Shown one piece after another: positions 1-5,476 of a stretch of DNA of 5,819 bases. Within the stretch, counting starts at the first letter, position 1. Every line of letters starts with the position of its first letter. The notes beneath the pieces are model-generated. The model was not told the DNA's origin. It did no database searches and saw only the letters and a list, made by a program, of their open reading frames with translations. The stretch is from Planctomycetota bacterium (lineage in GTDB: Bacteria; Planctomycetota; Planctomycetia; Planctomycetales; Planctomycetaceae), in NCBI GenBank assembly GCA_023429275.1, contig JAEYWB010000064.1, forward strand, positions 1-5,819. Direction: 5' to 3'. The position numbers were made by a program, and so were the translations under genes.

Positions 1-714
1 TTTACCGTCCGGGTCAAAGACGGCCCCGACGTCGTGACGGAAGCGGATCTGGAGGCGGAGCGGACCGTCATTGCGACCATCCGCACACATTTCCCGGACG
101 ACAAGATCCTGGCCGAGGAAAGCCATCGGGACGCCGCCGATTCCGACCGCCTCTGGATCATCGATCCGCTCGACGGCACGACGAACTTCCTCCACGGCGT
201 CCCTCAGTTCGCCGTGTCGATCGCGTACTACGAACAGGGCATGCCGGTCTGCGGTGTCGTTCACAACCCGATCTACAACGAGTGGTACGTCGCCCTGGCC
301 GGCCAGGGCGCCTGGTTCAATGACGAGCCCGCAAACGTCTCGCCGGCGACGAACCTCGAAAAGGTGCTTGTCGCAACCGGGTTCTACTATGACCGCGGCC
401 CGCTGATGGAGGGGACGGTCGCCGCAGTGGGCGACGTCTTTCGCCGCGGAGTCCACTGCATCCGGCGGATGGGGGCGGCCTCCCTCGACCTGTGCTACGT
501 CGGGACCGGGCGGTTCGGCGCGTATTTCGAGTACCTGCTCTCCCCGTGGGACTTCGCGGCCGGCCGGCTGTTCGTCGAAGAGGCCGGGGGGAAAGTGACG
601 ACCTGCCGCGGCACGCCGCTGCTGCTGACCCGTTCGACGATCCTCGCTTCCAACGGCCCGCTTCACGAAACCGTCCGTGAACTCGTGGAGCCGCATGTTC
701 CGGCTGGAGCCTGA
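1..714 (+). CDS. Inositol monophosphatase family protein (5' end outside window)
   Basis: Mg2+-dependent phosphatase of the IMPase/SuhB family, which typically hydrolyses inositol 1-phosphate or related sugar phosphates in the cytoplasm. The reading frame is open from base 1. The codons before the GTG at base 34 still read like the family (K-D-G-P-D-V-V-T-E-A-D), so the true start lies outside the window and GTG 34 is not the start. The visible part is 237 residues; the family is usually about 260-270, so roughly 25-30 residues are missing. Metal-site motifs are all present: E39-E40 in ILAEES, the signature D55-P-L-D58-G-T-T-N, and the second motif S-P-W-D184-F-A-A-G followed by EEAGG. The conserved R-R-M-G-A-A-S-L-D stretch is at 155-163. 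Family membership is clear; the exact substrate (inositol phosphate, histidinol phosphate or another) cannot be told from sequence. No partner gene follows closely. Confidence 0.93.
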   Translation, partial: FTVRVKDGPDVVTEADLEAERTVIATIRTHFPDDKILAEESHRDAADSDRLWIIDPLDGTTNFLHGVPQFAVSIAYYEQGMPVCGVVHNPIYNEWYVALAGQGAWFNDEPANVSPATNLEKVLVATGFYYDRGPLMEGTVAAVGDVFRRGVHCIRRMGAASLDLCYVGTGRFGAYFEYLLSPWDFAAGRLFVEEAGGKVTTCRGTPLLLTRSTILASNGPLHETVRELVEPHVPAGA

Positions 715-725
715 CGCAGAGCGTC
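713..725 (+). terminator. Small hairpin at the IMPase stop codon (weak terminator candidate)
   Basis: GACGC-AGA-GCGTC forms a perfect 5-bp stem with a 3-base loop, starting inside the TGA stop. Only two T residues follow, so it is weak as an intrinsic terminator. It could equally be a chance hairpin in GC-rich DNA. Confidence 0.22.
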
Positions 726-759
726 TTCGGTCAACGTGGCGATACGACCGTAGAGCGTA

Positions 760-774
760 GTACCTCATAGGTAC
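760..774. repeat. Short inverted repeat in the IMPase-epmA gap
   Basis: GTACCT-CAT-AGGTAC is a perfect 6-bp inverted repeat with a 3-base centre, in the 183-base gap upstream of epmA. It has no T tract. Its position over 100 bases before the epmA start would suit an operator or a leader hairpin, but nothing else supports a role. The rest of the gap (775-885) shows no convincing promoter or RNA gene. Confidence 0.3.
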
Positions 775-885
775 CTCGAGCATTGCCGAGCGGCCCACTC
801 CCGTGATTGGAACGTCTGACTGTGGCCCAGGATCGGGGTCCGTGAATTTGAGCCCCCAGCGGGACAACCTTTGAGGTCGTCCTAC

Positions 886-889
886 GGAG
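886..889 (+). promoter_or_regulatory. Shine-Dalgarno used to choose the epmA start
   Basis: GGAG lies 8 bases before TTG 898 but only 2 bases before the in-frame GTG 892. It lies downstream of the further in-frame TTG at 871. Normal spacing favours TTG 898, with GTG 892 as the alternative (two residues longer). Confidence 0.45.
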
Positions 890-897
890 ATGTGAGC

Positions 898-1911
898 TTG
901 TCCCGACATTTGGAAGCTGACGACACCGGACCGACCGCTTCCCTCGCGGCACTGCGGCTTCGCGCCCGCGTGCTCCAGCGGATGAGGCGTCTGTTCGAAG
1001 AGCACGGCTACTGGGAAGTCCAGACACCACTTCTCTCCGTCGACACCTGCGTCGATGCCTGGATTGATCCCTATGCATTCCCCGGCATCGGCCCGAACGG
1101 CGAGACCTGCTATCTCCAGACCTCGCCCGAATTCGCCATGAAGCGTCTCCTGGCGGCAGGAGCGGACGCGATCTACGAGATCACCCGCTCATTCCGTCGC
1201 GGCGAGGCGGGGATTCGGCACAATCCTGAGTTCACGATGGTGGAGTGGTACCGGGCCGGAGACGACCACCACGCCCAGATGACGTTCACGGAGACGCTCG
1301 TTCGGGAAGCCGCGTCGACGGAAGGGGTCCGCGCGATCCAGTTACCGGCGGATCCGTTCGTCCGAATGACTTACGACGAGGCCTTCGAGCGGGCGGTAGG
1401 GACGCGGGTGCTCGAACGGCCAACGGAAGATCTGATCCGGCTCGCGCGCCGCCTCGATGTCCCGATTCCGGAGAGCCTCGATCCCGACGACCGGGACGGC
1501 TGGCTGAATCTCCTGCTCGCACTGCGGGTGGAGCCGTTTCTCCCATCGCTCGGCCCGGTATTTCTTTCCGACTTCCCTGCGTCACAGGCGGCCCTGGCCA
1601 TTGTACGACCCGGCCCTCCCCCGGTTGCCGAGCGTTTCGAGCTCTACATCGATGGACTGGAACTGTGCAACGGTTACCACGAACTGGCCGATGCAGCGGA
1701 ACTTACCTGGCGGATGCAGCAACAATCAGCACGACGAGTCGCGGCCGGGAAGGAGGCCCTTCCGGTCGACAGTCGGCTCGTTCGGTCCCTGGAGACGGGA
1801 CGCTTCCCCCCCTCTGCCGGAGTCGCCCTGGGTTTTGAGCGACTCCTCATGTGGCTGATCGGCACGCAAGAGATCGCCACAGTCATGGCGTTCCCCTTTT
1901 CTCGCGCCTGA
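898..1911 (+). CDS. epmA: Elongation factor P--(R)-beta-lysine ligase EpmA
   Basis: Class II aminoacyl-tRNA-synthetase-like enzyme (PoxA/GenX/YjeA) that activates lysine or beta-lysine with ATP and attaches it to the conserved lysine of EF-P, helping ribosomes pass polyproline stretches. From TTG 898 the product is 337 residues, close to the E. coli enzyme (about 325), and it lacks the N-terminal OB-fold anticodon-binding domain of LysRS. Motif 1 region is at about 35-47 (GYWEVQTPLLS). The substrate-pocket block YLQTSPEFAMKRLL begins near 72. Motif 2 runs about 98-119 (FRRGEAGIRHNPEFTMVEW). The family-typical ELCNGYHEL is near 255-263, and motif 3 GVALGFERLLMW near 308-319. Ala310 matches the E. 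coli Ala298 that distinguishes EpmA from lysyl-tRNA synthetases, where the residue is Gly. The C-terminus VMAFPFSRA is also family-like. Neither EF-P (efp) nor the beta-lysine mutase epmB is in the window. The start is uncertain among 871, 892 and 898. Confidence 0.93.
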   Translation: MSRHLEADDTGPTASLAALRLRARVLQRMRRLFEEHGYWEVQTPLLSVDTCVDAWIDPYAFPGIGPNGETCYLQTSPEFAMKRLLAAGADAIYEITRSFRRGEAGIRHNPEFTMVEWYRAGDDHHAQMTFTETLVREAASTEGVRAIQLPADPFVRMTYDEAFERAVGTRVLERPTEDLIRLARRLDVPIPESLDPDDRDGWLNLLLALRVEPFLPSLGPVFLSDFPASQAALAIVRPGPPPVAERFELYIDGLELCNGYHELADAAELTWRMQQQSARRVAAGKEALPVDSRLVRSLETGRFPPSAGVALGFERLLMWLIGTQEIATVMAFPFSRA

Positions 1912-1956
1912 TCCACCTTGCACCACGATCCCGCTGGCGCAACGGAGAACTTGCCC

Positions 1957-1988
1957 AGCGCTTGAAAATAACGTCTGCTTCAGGCGCT
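1957..1988. terminator. Inverted repeat between convergent epmA and csrA (bidirectional terminator candidate)
   Basis: AGCGCTTGAA (1957-1966) and TTCAGGCGCT (1979-1988) pair over 10 bp with one T-G wobble, enclosing a 12-base loop. It sits in the 89-base gap between the two convergent stop codons, where a shared terminator would be expected. Neither strand has a U tract after the stem, so intrinsic termination would be inefficient; a transcript-end or processing hairpin is the alternative. Confidence 0.4.
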
Positions 1989-2000
1989 CGGCCCACAACG

Positions 2001-2231
2001 CTACTTGGCGTTGTTGCACAGTCCGCTTCGACCTTCGCGCTCACAGCGTGAGGCAAACTTCGGCAGCGGGGCGGGGACAGCATCCGACATGATCTCCGCA
2101 CGCACGATGCGATGAGACTTGGGAGCTTCGATGCAGAGCTTCACTCGATTGCCCTGGACCTGCGACACCTTGATGACAATGTCGCCGTCGATGACGATCG
2201 ATTCGCCCGCCTTCCTTGTCAAAACCAGCAT
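2001..2231 (-). CDS. csrA: Carbon storage regulator CsrA (RsmA), translational regulator
   Basis: Small homodimeric RNA-binding protein that binds GGA motifs in mRNA leaders and usually blocks ribosome access. The product is 76 residues, at the long end of the family (about 60-75). Start at ATG 2231 is fixed by a strong AGGAGG five bases upstream and by the canonical N-terminus MLVLTRKAGESIVI; a longer frame reaching 2348 has no support. The RNA-contacting residues L4 and R6 and the key R44 (in HRIVRAEI) are in their expected places, and the core beta-strand pattern (IVIKVSQVQGNRVKLCIEAP) is intact. The tail after about residue 50 (ending RSGLCNNAK) is unconserved and cysteine-containing. No fliW or flagellar gene is visible, so this is an orphan csrA that stands alone, convergent with epmA. 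Confidence 0.95.
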   Translation of the reverse strand: MLVLTRKAGESIVIDGDIVIKVSQVQGNRVKLCIEAPKSHRIVRAEIMSDAVPAPLPKFASRCEREGRSGLCNNAK

Positions 2232-2236
2232 GACTT

Positions 2237-2242
2237 CCTCCT
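2237..2242 (-). promoter_or_regulatory. csrA Shine-Dalgarno overlapping a possible CsrA-binding site
   Basis: On the minus strand the sequence AAGGAGGA with perfect AGGAGG lies 5 bases before ATG 2231. It contains AAGGA, matching the ANGGA core that CsrA dimers recognise. CsrA binding here would block its own translation, as is known for E. coli csrA. The overlap is seen in the sequence; autoregulation is inferred. Confidence 0.7.
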
Positions 2243-2248
2243 TGAATA

Positions 2249-2299
2249 GGGAGCTAAGCCTCAGGTGGCTCCCAAGCACCGGCGGTTCTTCTCGAACCG
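2249..2299 (-). promoter_or_regulatory. Two leader hairpins upstream of csrA
   Basis: Hairpin 1: CGGTTC/GAACCG arms at 2294-2299 and 2283-2288 with a GAGAA loop, perfect 6 bp. Hairpin 2: GGGAGC/GCTCCC arms at 2268-2273 and 2249-2254, perfect 6 bp with a 13-base loop, ending seven bases before the Shine-Dalgarno. The CTCC in the 3' arm of hairpin 2 could instead pair with GGAG of the Shine-Dalgarno, giving mutually exclusive open and closed forms. Structure is read by eye only. Confidence 0.4.
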
Positions 2300-2320
2300 G
2301 CAGAATCTGCCACAACAAAT

Positions 2321-2350
2321 CGTATACCGCTCCGGCCAGCCCGGCCACAA
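2321..2350 (-). promoter_or_regulatory. Tentative sigma70-like promoter for csrA
   Basis: Minus strand: TTGTGG (2350-2345), 18-base spacer, TATACG (2326-2321). Each hexamer keeps three or four consensus bases (TTG and TATA). The start would lie near 2314, giving a leader of about 80 bases that includes both hairpins. An AT-rich block at 2351-2372 lies just upstream and could act as an UP-like element. Support is weak. Confidence 0.25.
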
Positions 2351-2395
2351 AAATCCAAAGTTATTTATTCGAAAGAAGTCCGTAAGCACTTTCCC

Positions 2396-2416
2396 GTGAA
2401 CATCTTGTGAACACAA
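2396..2416. repeat. Paired GTGAACA repeats, possible operator upstream of csrA
   Basis: GTGAACA occurs at 2396-2402 and 2407-2413, exactly 11 bases apart (one helical turn). The second copy lies within the inverted repeat TTGTG-AA-CACAA (2405-2416). The pair sits about 45 bases upstream of the tentative csrA -35. Same-face tandem sites are typical of dimeric regulators, but no regulator is identified. Confidence 0.3.
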
Positions 2417-2574
2417 CCGGAAATCTCCGCAACTTGGGCGTGACCTGGACAGACCCATCAGCACACACCGATCGACGTAGCGATCAGCGGAAAGTGTGTC
2501 AGTTCGCACTACTGAGCGGTCGGGATGCACACGTGCAGCAAAATGCATCTGGGTGCGCATCAGCCACAAAGCGG
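2417..2574. other. Gene-free stretch with potential stem-loops
   Basis: No credible coding frame is visible. Two structured patches can be seen. ACACAC (2463-2468) pairs with GTGTGT (2494-2499) and encloses GATCG/CGATC arms (2470-2474, 2481-2485). GATGCA (2524-2529) pairs with TGCATC (2544-2549). These could be an untranslated leader, a small RNA or decayed sequence. No known RNA family is recognised. Confidence 0.3.
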
Positions 2575-2597
2575 AAAAGAAATGTCCCTTCGGAACA
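2575..2597 (-). terminator. Intrinsic terminator after the sigma-factor gene
   Basis: On the minus strand TGTTCC-GAA-GGGACA (2597-2583) makes a 6-bp stem with one G-U pair and a tight GAA loop, followed at once by TTTCTTTT. It starts 13 bases past the sigma gene stop, as expected for the end of the operon. Confidence 0.55.
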
Positions 2598-2610
2598 GAC
2601 TCTTTCCACC

Positions 2611-3894
2611 TCAGGTCGTCGCGGACTGGAGCTCCTTGTCACAGCGACGTGCCCGTTCCTGAAGAAAGGCCTGCTCCCGGCTGTTCCGTGTCAGATCAGC
2701 TCCTCGCTCGAACTCGGCCTTCGCCTCGGCGAACCGCCCGAGGCGGAACAGGAAATCGCCCCGGACACTCGGGAGGAGATGGTATCGCTCCATCGCCGGC
2801 ACGCCTTGCAGCCTGTCCACGATCTTCAATCCTTCGGCCGGCCCGAACGCCATGGCGACCGCCACCCCTCGATTCAGCTCGACGACAGGAGAGGGGGCGA
2901 GCCCACCGAGCTCCTGGTAAAGCTGGGCGATCCGGGGCCAATCGGTCTCCTCCGCAGCTCGGGCCCTCGCGTGGCAGGCGGCGATCGCAGCCTGAAGGGT
3001 ATAGGAGCCCCGCTCAGCCCGTAGAGCCTCGGCTCTGGCGAGGGCTGCCAGTCCGCGGCGAATCAGGAGCTGGTCCCAGGCCGCCCGGTTCTGTTCGAGG
3101 AGAAGGATCGGCTCACCCGAGGGTTTCGTCCGGGCCCGAGCCCGGGAGGCCTGGATTTCCAGAAGGGCCACAAGTCCGTGGACTTCGGGTTCACCCGGCG
3201 CGAGTTCGGCCAGGATCCGGCCGAGGCGAAGCGCCTCCTCGCAGAGGGCCGGACGCATCCAGTCGTCGCCGGCTGTGGCCGTATATCCCTCGTTGAAGAT
3301 GAGGTAGATCACCTCGAGGACCGACGCGAGCCGCTCGTTGAGCTCGGCCCCCCGCGGGACTTCGAACGGCACCTTCTCCTCATTCAGTGTCCGTTTGGCC
3401 CGGACAATCCGCTGGGCAATCGTCGGCTCGGCCACGAGGAAGGCCCGGGCGATCTCCTCCATCGTGAGCCCCCCGAGAAGCCGCAGCGTCAGGGCGACCC
3501 GGGCCTCTGTCGAAAGCACGGGATGGCAGGCGGTGAAGATCAGCCGCAGCAGGTCGTCGCCGACGTCATCGTCGAGGCCCGCATCAAGGTCGGGCATGGC
3601 GTTCTCCTGATCCGCCTCGATCTGCCGGCCGATCTCCTCATGCTTTTCCCTGAGTCTCCGTTGCCGGCGGATCTGATCGATCGCGCGATGCTTGGCCGTC
3701 GCCATCAGCCACGCGCCGGGGTTCACGGGGATACCGGACTCCGGCCATTGTTCCAGGGCGGCAACCAGAGCGTCCTGCGCCAGTTCCTCCGCGAGACCAA
3801 CGTCCCGAACGATCCTCGCAAGACCCGCAATCACCCGCGCGGACTCCATCCGCCAGACGGCGTCGATCGTACGGTGGATATCGGTTCCCGGCAT
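2611..3894 (-). CDS. ECF sigma factor with long C-terminal TPR-like extension (ECF42 type)
   Basis: RNA polymerase sigma factor of 427 residues, more than twice a minimal ECF sigma. Sigma2 spans about 15-82 (RDVGLAEELAQDALVAALEQW, then GAWLMATAKHRAIDQIRR). Sigma4 spans about 114-172, with the helix-turn-helix LTMEEIARAFLVAEPTIAQR. The extension follows: a DUF6596-like part at about 185-295 with the signature YLIFNEGYTATAG (197-209), then helical TPR-like repeats at about 300-420, including ELNRGVAVAMAFGP and RGDFLFRLGRFAEAKAEF. In this family the extension is thought to replace an anti-sigma factor, and none is encoded here. YCII/DGPF genes directly upstream are the typical ECF42 partners. 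ATG 3894 is the first start after an in-frame TGA, yet it has no clear Shine-Dalgarno. It is the last gene of its operon, 147 bases after the preceding gene across a repeat-rich gap. The inducing signal is unknown. Confidence 0.92.
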   Translation of the reverse strand: MPGTDIHRTIDAVWRMESARVIAGLARIVRDVGLAEELAQDALVAALEQWPESGIPVNPGAWLMATAKHRAIDQIRRQRRLREKHEEIGRQIEADQENAMPDLDAGLDDDVGDDLLRLIFTACHPVLSTEARVALTLRLLGGLTMEEIARAFLVAEPTIAQRIVRAKRTLNEEKVPFEVPRGAELNERLASVLEVIYLIFNEGYTATAGDDWMRPALCEEALRLGRILAELAPGEPEVHGLVALLEIQASRARARTKPSGEPILLLEQNRAAWDQLLIRRGLAALARAEALRAERGSYTLQAAIAACHARARAAEETDWPRIAQLYQELGGLAPSPVVELNRGVAVAMAFGPAEGLKIVDRLQGVPAMERYHLLPSVRGDFLFRLGRFAEAKAEFERGADLTRNSREQAFLQERARRCDKELQSATT

Positions 3895-3939
3895 GGGAGC
3901 CGATCACAGCATGCCAGTGGCGGCCTTGCAAGCCGGGGA

Positions 3940-4053
3940 GGGGAGAGGGAACAGGGAACAGCGAACAAATGAAAGTGCACCGTCGTACGCGACCGCCTGC
4001 CCCCTGTTCCCTGTCACCTGTTCCCTGTCACCTGTTCCCTGTCACCTCTCCCC
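3940..4053. repeat. Repeat element with 22-bp imperfect inverted ends (REP/MITE-like)
   Basis: The arms 3940-3961 and 4032-4053 are reverse complements except for two adjacent central positions: a 9-bp GGGGAGAGG/CCTCTCCCC block plus an 11-bp ACAGGGAACAG/CTGTTCCCTGT block. They enclose a 70-base interior. Weaker pairing continues to 3935 and 4058. The element fills most of the gap between the YCII gene and the sigma gene and extends into the YCII 3' end. In the operon transcript it could fold into a long hairpin. No U tract or convincing target-site duplication is visible, so terminator, processing site and miniature mobile repeat all remain possible. Confidence 0.6.
4005..4046. repeat. Tandem repeat: three 14-bp units made of six heptamers
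   Basis: TGTTCCCTGTCACC is repeated three times without error. Each 14-mer is two related heptamers, TGTTCCC and TGTCACC. Two inverted copies of the first heptamer (GGGAACA) occur at 3947-3960. The last unit provides the TGA stop of the upstream minus-strand YCII gene (4044-4042). Confidence 0.85.
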
Positions 4054-4464
4054 CGCCCCGCCCCGCTGCATCTCCTCGAACCCGGCCGCCGCTTCCCGAA
4101 CATCCGGCGGGAAGTCCGACATCTCCTGAACCTGGCGGATCTCGATGATTTCATTCGGAGAGGCCGGACAGCGACGAGCCCATTCGATCGCCTCTTCCTT
4201 CGACTTCACCTGGATCATCCAGTATCCGCCGAGGCACTCCTTGGACTCGATGTACGGCCCATCGACCACCTTCGGCGTGCCGCTTTCGAATGTGACGCGG
4301 GCCCCCACCGACGGGGGATGGAGCCCGTCCAGCGCCAGCAGCACTCCCGCCTTCTGCAGCGACTCGTTGTATTTCATCATCGCCGCCACAGCGTCGGCCG
4401 GAGGGACCGTCCCGGGCTCTGCGGATTCGTATCCCTTGGGAATCATGAGCATCATGAATCGCAT
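4042..4464 (-). CDS. YCII-related / DGPF-domain protein (first copy next to sigma gene)
   Basis: Small cytoplasmic protein of the YCII-related family (dimeric alpha-beta barrel, ferredoxin-like fold), 140 residues. It shows the family start MRFMMLMIPKG, the block LQKAGVLLALDGLHPPS (36-52), and the defining DGPY at 68-71 followed by IESKECLGGYWMIQV. Proteins of this type are the usual operon partners of ECF42 sigma factors. Their biochemical activity is not established, though YCII relatives have been suggested to be enzymes. ATG 4464 has GGAG seven bases upstream (4475-4472). The tail after about residue 115 is less conserved, and its last codons and stop fall within the inverted-repeat element, so the C-terminus may have been reshaped by it. 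It lies 49 bases downstream of the second YCII gene and 147 upstream of the sigma gene, in the same direction. Confidence 0.9.
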   Translation of the reverse strand: MRFMMLMIPKGYESAEPGTVPPADAVAAMMKYNESLQKAGVLLALDGLHPPSVGARVTFESGTPKVVDGPYIESKECLGGYWMIQVKSKEEAIEWARRCPASPNEIIEIRQVQEMSDFPPDVREAAAGFEEMQRGGAGER

Positions 4465-4513
4465 GTCACGTCTCCAATGCGGCTAACAGGGATCAACGCA
4501 TCGCCGGCCGTTC

Positions 4514-4894
4514 TCATGAGGCCGCCTCGGCGGCGTCCCAGGGTCCATAGAGACGGCGGACCTCGTTGTCGATCTCGAAGTCGGGACCGAGGATCTCCCG
4601 GTGGATCCCGCGGAAGCGTCGAGTCAACTCGACCGCTTCCTCGAACGACGCGGCCTGCACGACAGCATATCCTCCGACGACCTCCTTGGACTCGGCGTAG
4701 GGGCCGTCGACAATCCGGATCTCCCCTCCGCCAAGCCTCATCCGGGTCGTCGGGCCCATCCCTCCTGTTTCGAGGAGTACCCCCGCGCGACTCATCTCGT
4801 CGCACAGGCGATCGATTGCGGCGACCAGCCGGGGATCGGGAGGCCCGGAAGGCTCACCACCCTGGCGGGGAGAAGTCACGAGCATGAATCGCAT
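4514..4894 (-). CDS. YCII-related / DGPF-domain protein (second copy)
   Basis: Paralogue of the neighbouring YCII gene, 126 residues, also beginning MRFML. It has MSRAGVLLETGGMGPT near 34-49, then VDGPYAESKEVVGGYAVVQA, so the DGPY core is intact, followed by the FEEAVELTRRF helix. The shared architecture and tandem order suggest duplication, but the two differ clearly outside the core, so the event is not recent. ATG 4894 has AAAGGAA six bases upstream (4907-4901). It follows the VOC gene by 72 bases. The C-terminal GIHREILGPDFEIDNEVRRL resembles the DGPF proteins found with ECF42 sigma factors. Function unknown; a role in the sigma-controlled stress response is inferred from context. Confidence 0.9.
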   Translation of the reverse strand: MRFMLVTSPRQGGEPSGPPDPRLVAAIDRLCDEMSRAGVLLETGGMGPTTRMRLGGGEIRIVDGPYAESKEVVGGYAVVQAASFEEAVELTRRFRGIHREILGPDFEIDNEVRRLYGPWDAAEAAS

Positions 4895-4966
4895 GGCCGT
4901 TTCCTTTCGATAGTTGTCTGAAGCACTCGAGACTTGCCCCGCGGATCCCTGTCGGAGATCACCGGC

Positions 4967-5380
4967 TCACGGGGTGGCGAGGATCATCCAGTTGACGCCG
5001 AACTTGTCGGCCACCATCCCAAACGCGGGGGAAAAGAAGGTCTTCCCGATCGGCATCTGAACCTGCCCCTCTTCGCCCAGGGCAGAGAAGATCCGATTCG
5101 CCTCCTCGACGGTCGGCACCGAGAGGGCCAGGGAGATTCCCTGGAAGCCTGTCTTGCCGGCGCAGTTGCCGTCGGTCGCCATGAGCAACGTTTCACCAAC
5201 GTGGAAGCTCATGTGCATGATCTTGTTTTCCGAGCCCGGGGGAATCATCCCCTCGGGACAGGGCTCGGGGCTCTCCTTGAAACGCATCATCATGTCGAGC
5301 TTTGCTCCGAGCTTCTCGACGTAAAAGTTGAAGGCCTCCTCGCAACGGCCTTCGAAGCTGAGATACGACTGAACGATCAT
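4967..5380 (-). CDS. VOC superfamily protein, PhnB-like (glyoxalase/bleomycin-resistance fold)
   Basis: Protein of 137 residues in the vicinal-oxygen-chelate superfamily, nearest in style to the PhnB/YjdN-like proteins once labelled 3-demethylubiquinone methyltransferase. It shows SYLSFEGRCEEAFNFYVEKL (5-24), IMHMSFHVGETLLMATD (54-70), and the typical C-terminal FFSPAFGMVADKFGVNWMI (115-133). H56, H60 and E63 are candidate metal or substrate contacts but are not assigned with certainty. ATG 5380 has GGGAG six bases upstream (5391-5387). It is the first gene of the minus-strand operon that ends in the sigma factor, and PhnB-like proteins are frequent companions of YCII/ECF loci. The substrate is unknown; detoxification of a reactive small molecule is a context-based guess. 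Confidence 0.9.
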   Translation of the reverse strand: MIVQSYLSFEGRCEEAFNFYVEKLGAKLDMMMRFKESPEPCPEGMIPPGSENKIMHMSFHVGETLLMATDGNCAGKTGFQGISLALSVPTVEEANRIFSALGEEGQVQMPIGKTFFSPAFGMVADKFGVNWMILATP

Positions 5381-5449
5381 GGGGGTCTCCCGAGTCAGGA
5401 TGAAAGATCCATCACACGAGGCGCCGTGACAGCGGCGACCTCAACAACA

Positions 5450-5476
5450 CGTCGAGTGAGGCCCGCGGAATTCGAC
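5450..5476 (+). promoter_or_regulatory. Overlapping divergent ECF42-type promoter toward the plus-strand YCII gene
   Basis: On the plus strand CGTCGA (5450-5455), a 17-base spacer, and CGAC (5473-5476): nine of ten signature bases, differing only at the first base of the -35. It arises because GTCGA (5451-5455) and TCGAC (5472-5476) form an inverted repeat. The transcript would start near 5483, about 120 bases before the YCII start. Confidence 0.42.

Noticed and set aside
838..870. Possible tRNA or riboswitch remnant before epmA (GGGGTC...GAGCCCC)
   Set aside because: The stem is short and bulged, with no cloverleaf arms or known conserved core nearby.
2232..2348. A 39-residue N-terminal extension of CsrA
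   Set aside because: CsrA proteins begin at MLVLTR, and the perfect Shine-Dalgarno directly precedes that ATG.
2261..2569. Minus-strand 102-codon frame upstream of csrA
   Set aside because: It crosses the csrA leader hairpins and tentative promoter, has many Cys/Arg/Trp residues, no Shine-Dalgarno and no family resemblance.
2407..3296. Long plus-strand open frames opposite the sigma gene (2407-3024 and 2496-3296)
   Set aside because: They are antisense to a clear sigma-factor gene, show no family motifs and have low-complexity Arg/Pro/Gly-rich composition typical of shadow frames in GC-rich DNA.
3178..3972. 264-codon plus-strand open frame opposite the sigma N-terminus
   Set aside because: Antisense to sigma2 and sigma4 coding sequence, no recognisable domain, and it runs through the inverted-repeat gap.
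3927..4070. TGCA flanking both sides of the inverted-repeat element as a target-site duplication
   Set aside because: The two TGCA copies lie at unequal distances from the arms (9 and 13 bases) and are only four bases, so chance is likely.
4707..4712. A second TGTCGA on the minus strand, possible internal ECF42 promoter
   Set aside because: It falls in the codons of the conserved V-D-G-P-Y motif and has no CGAC at the right distance (CCAA is there instead).
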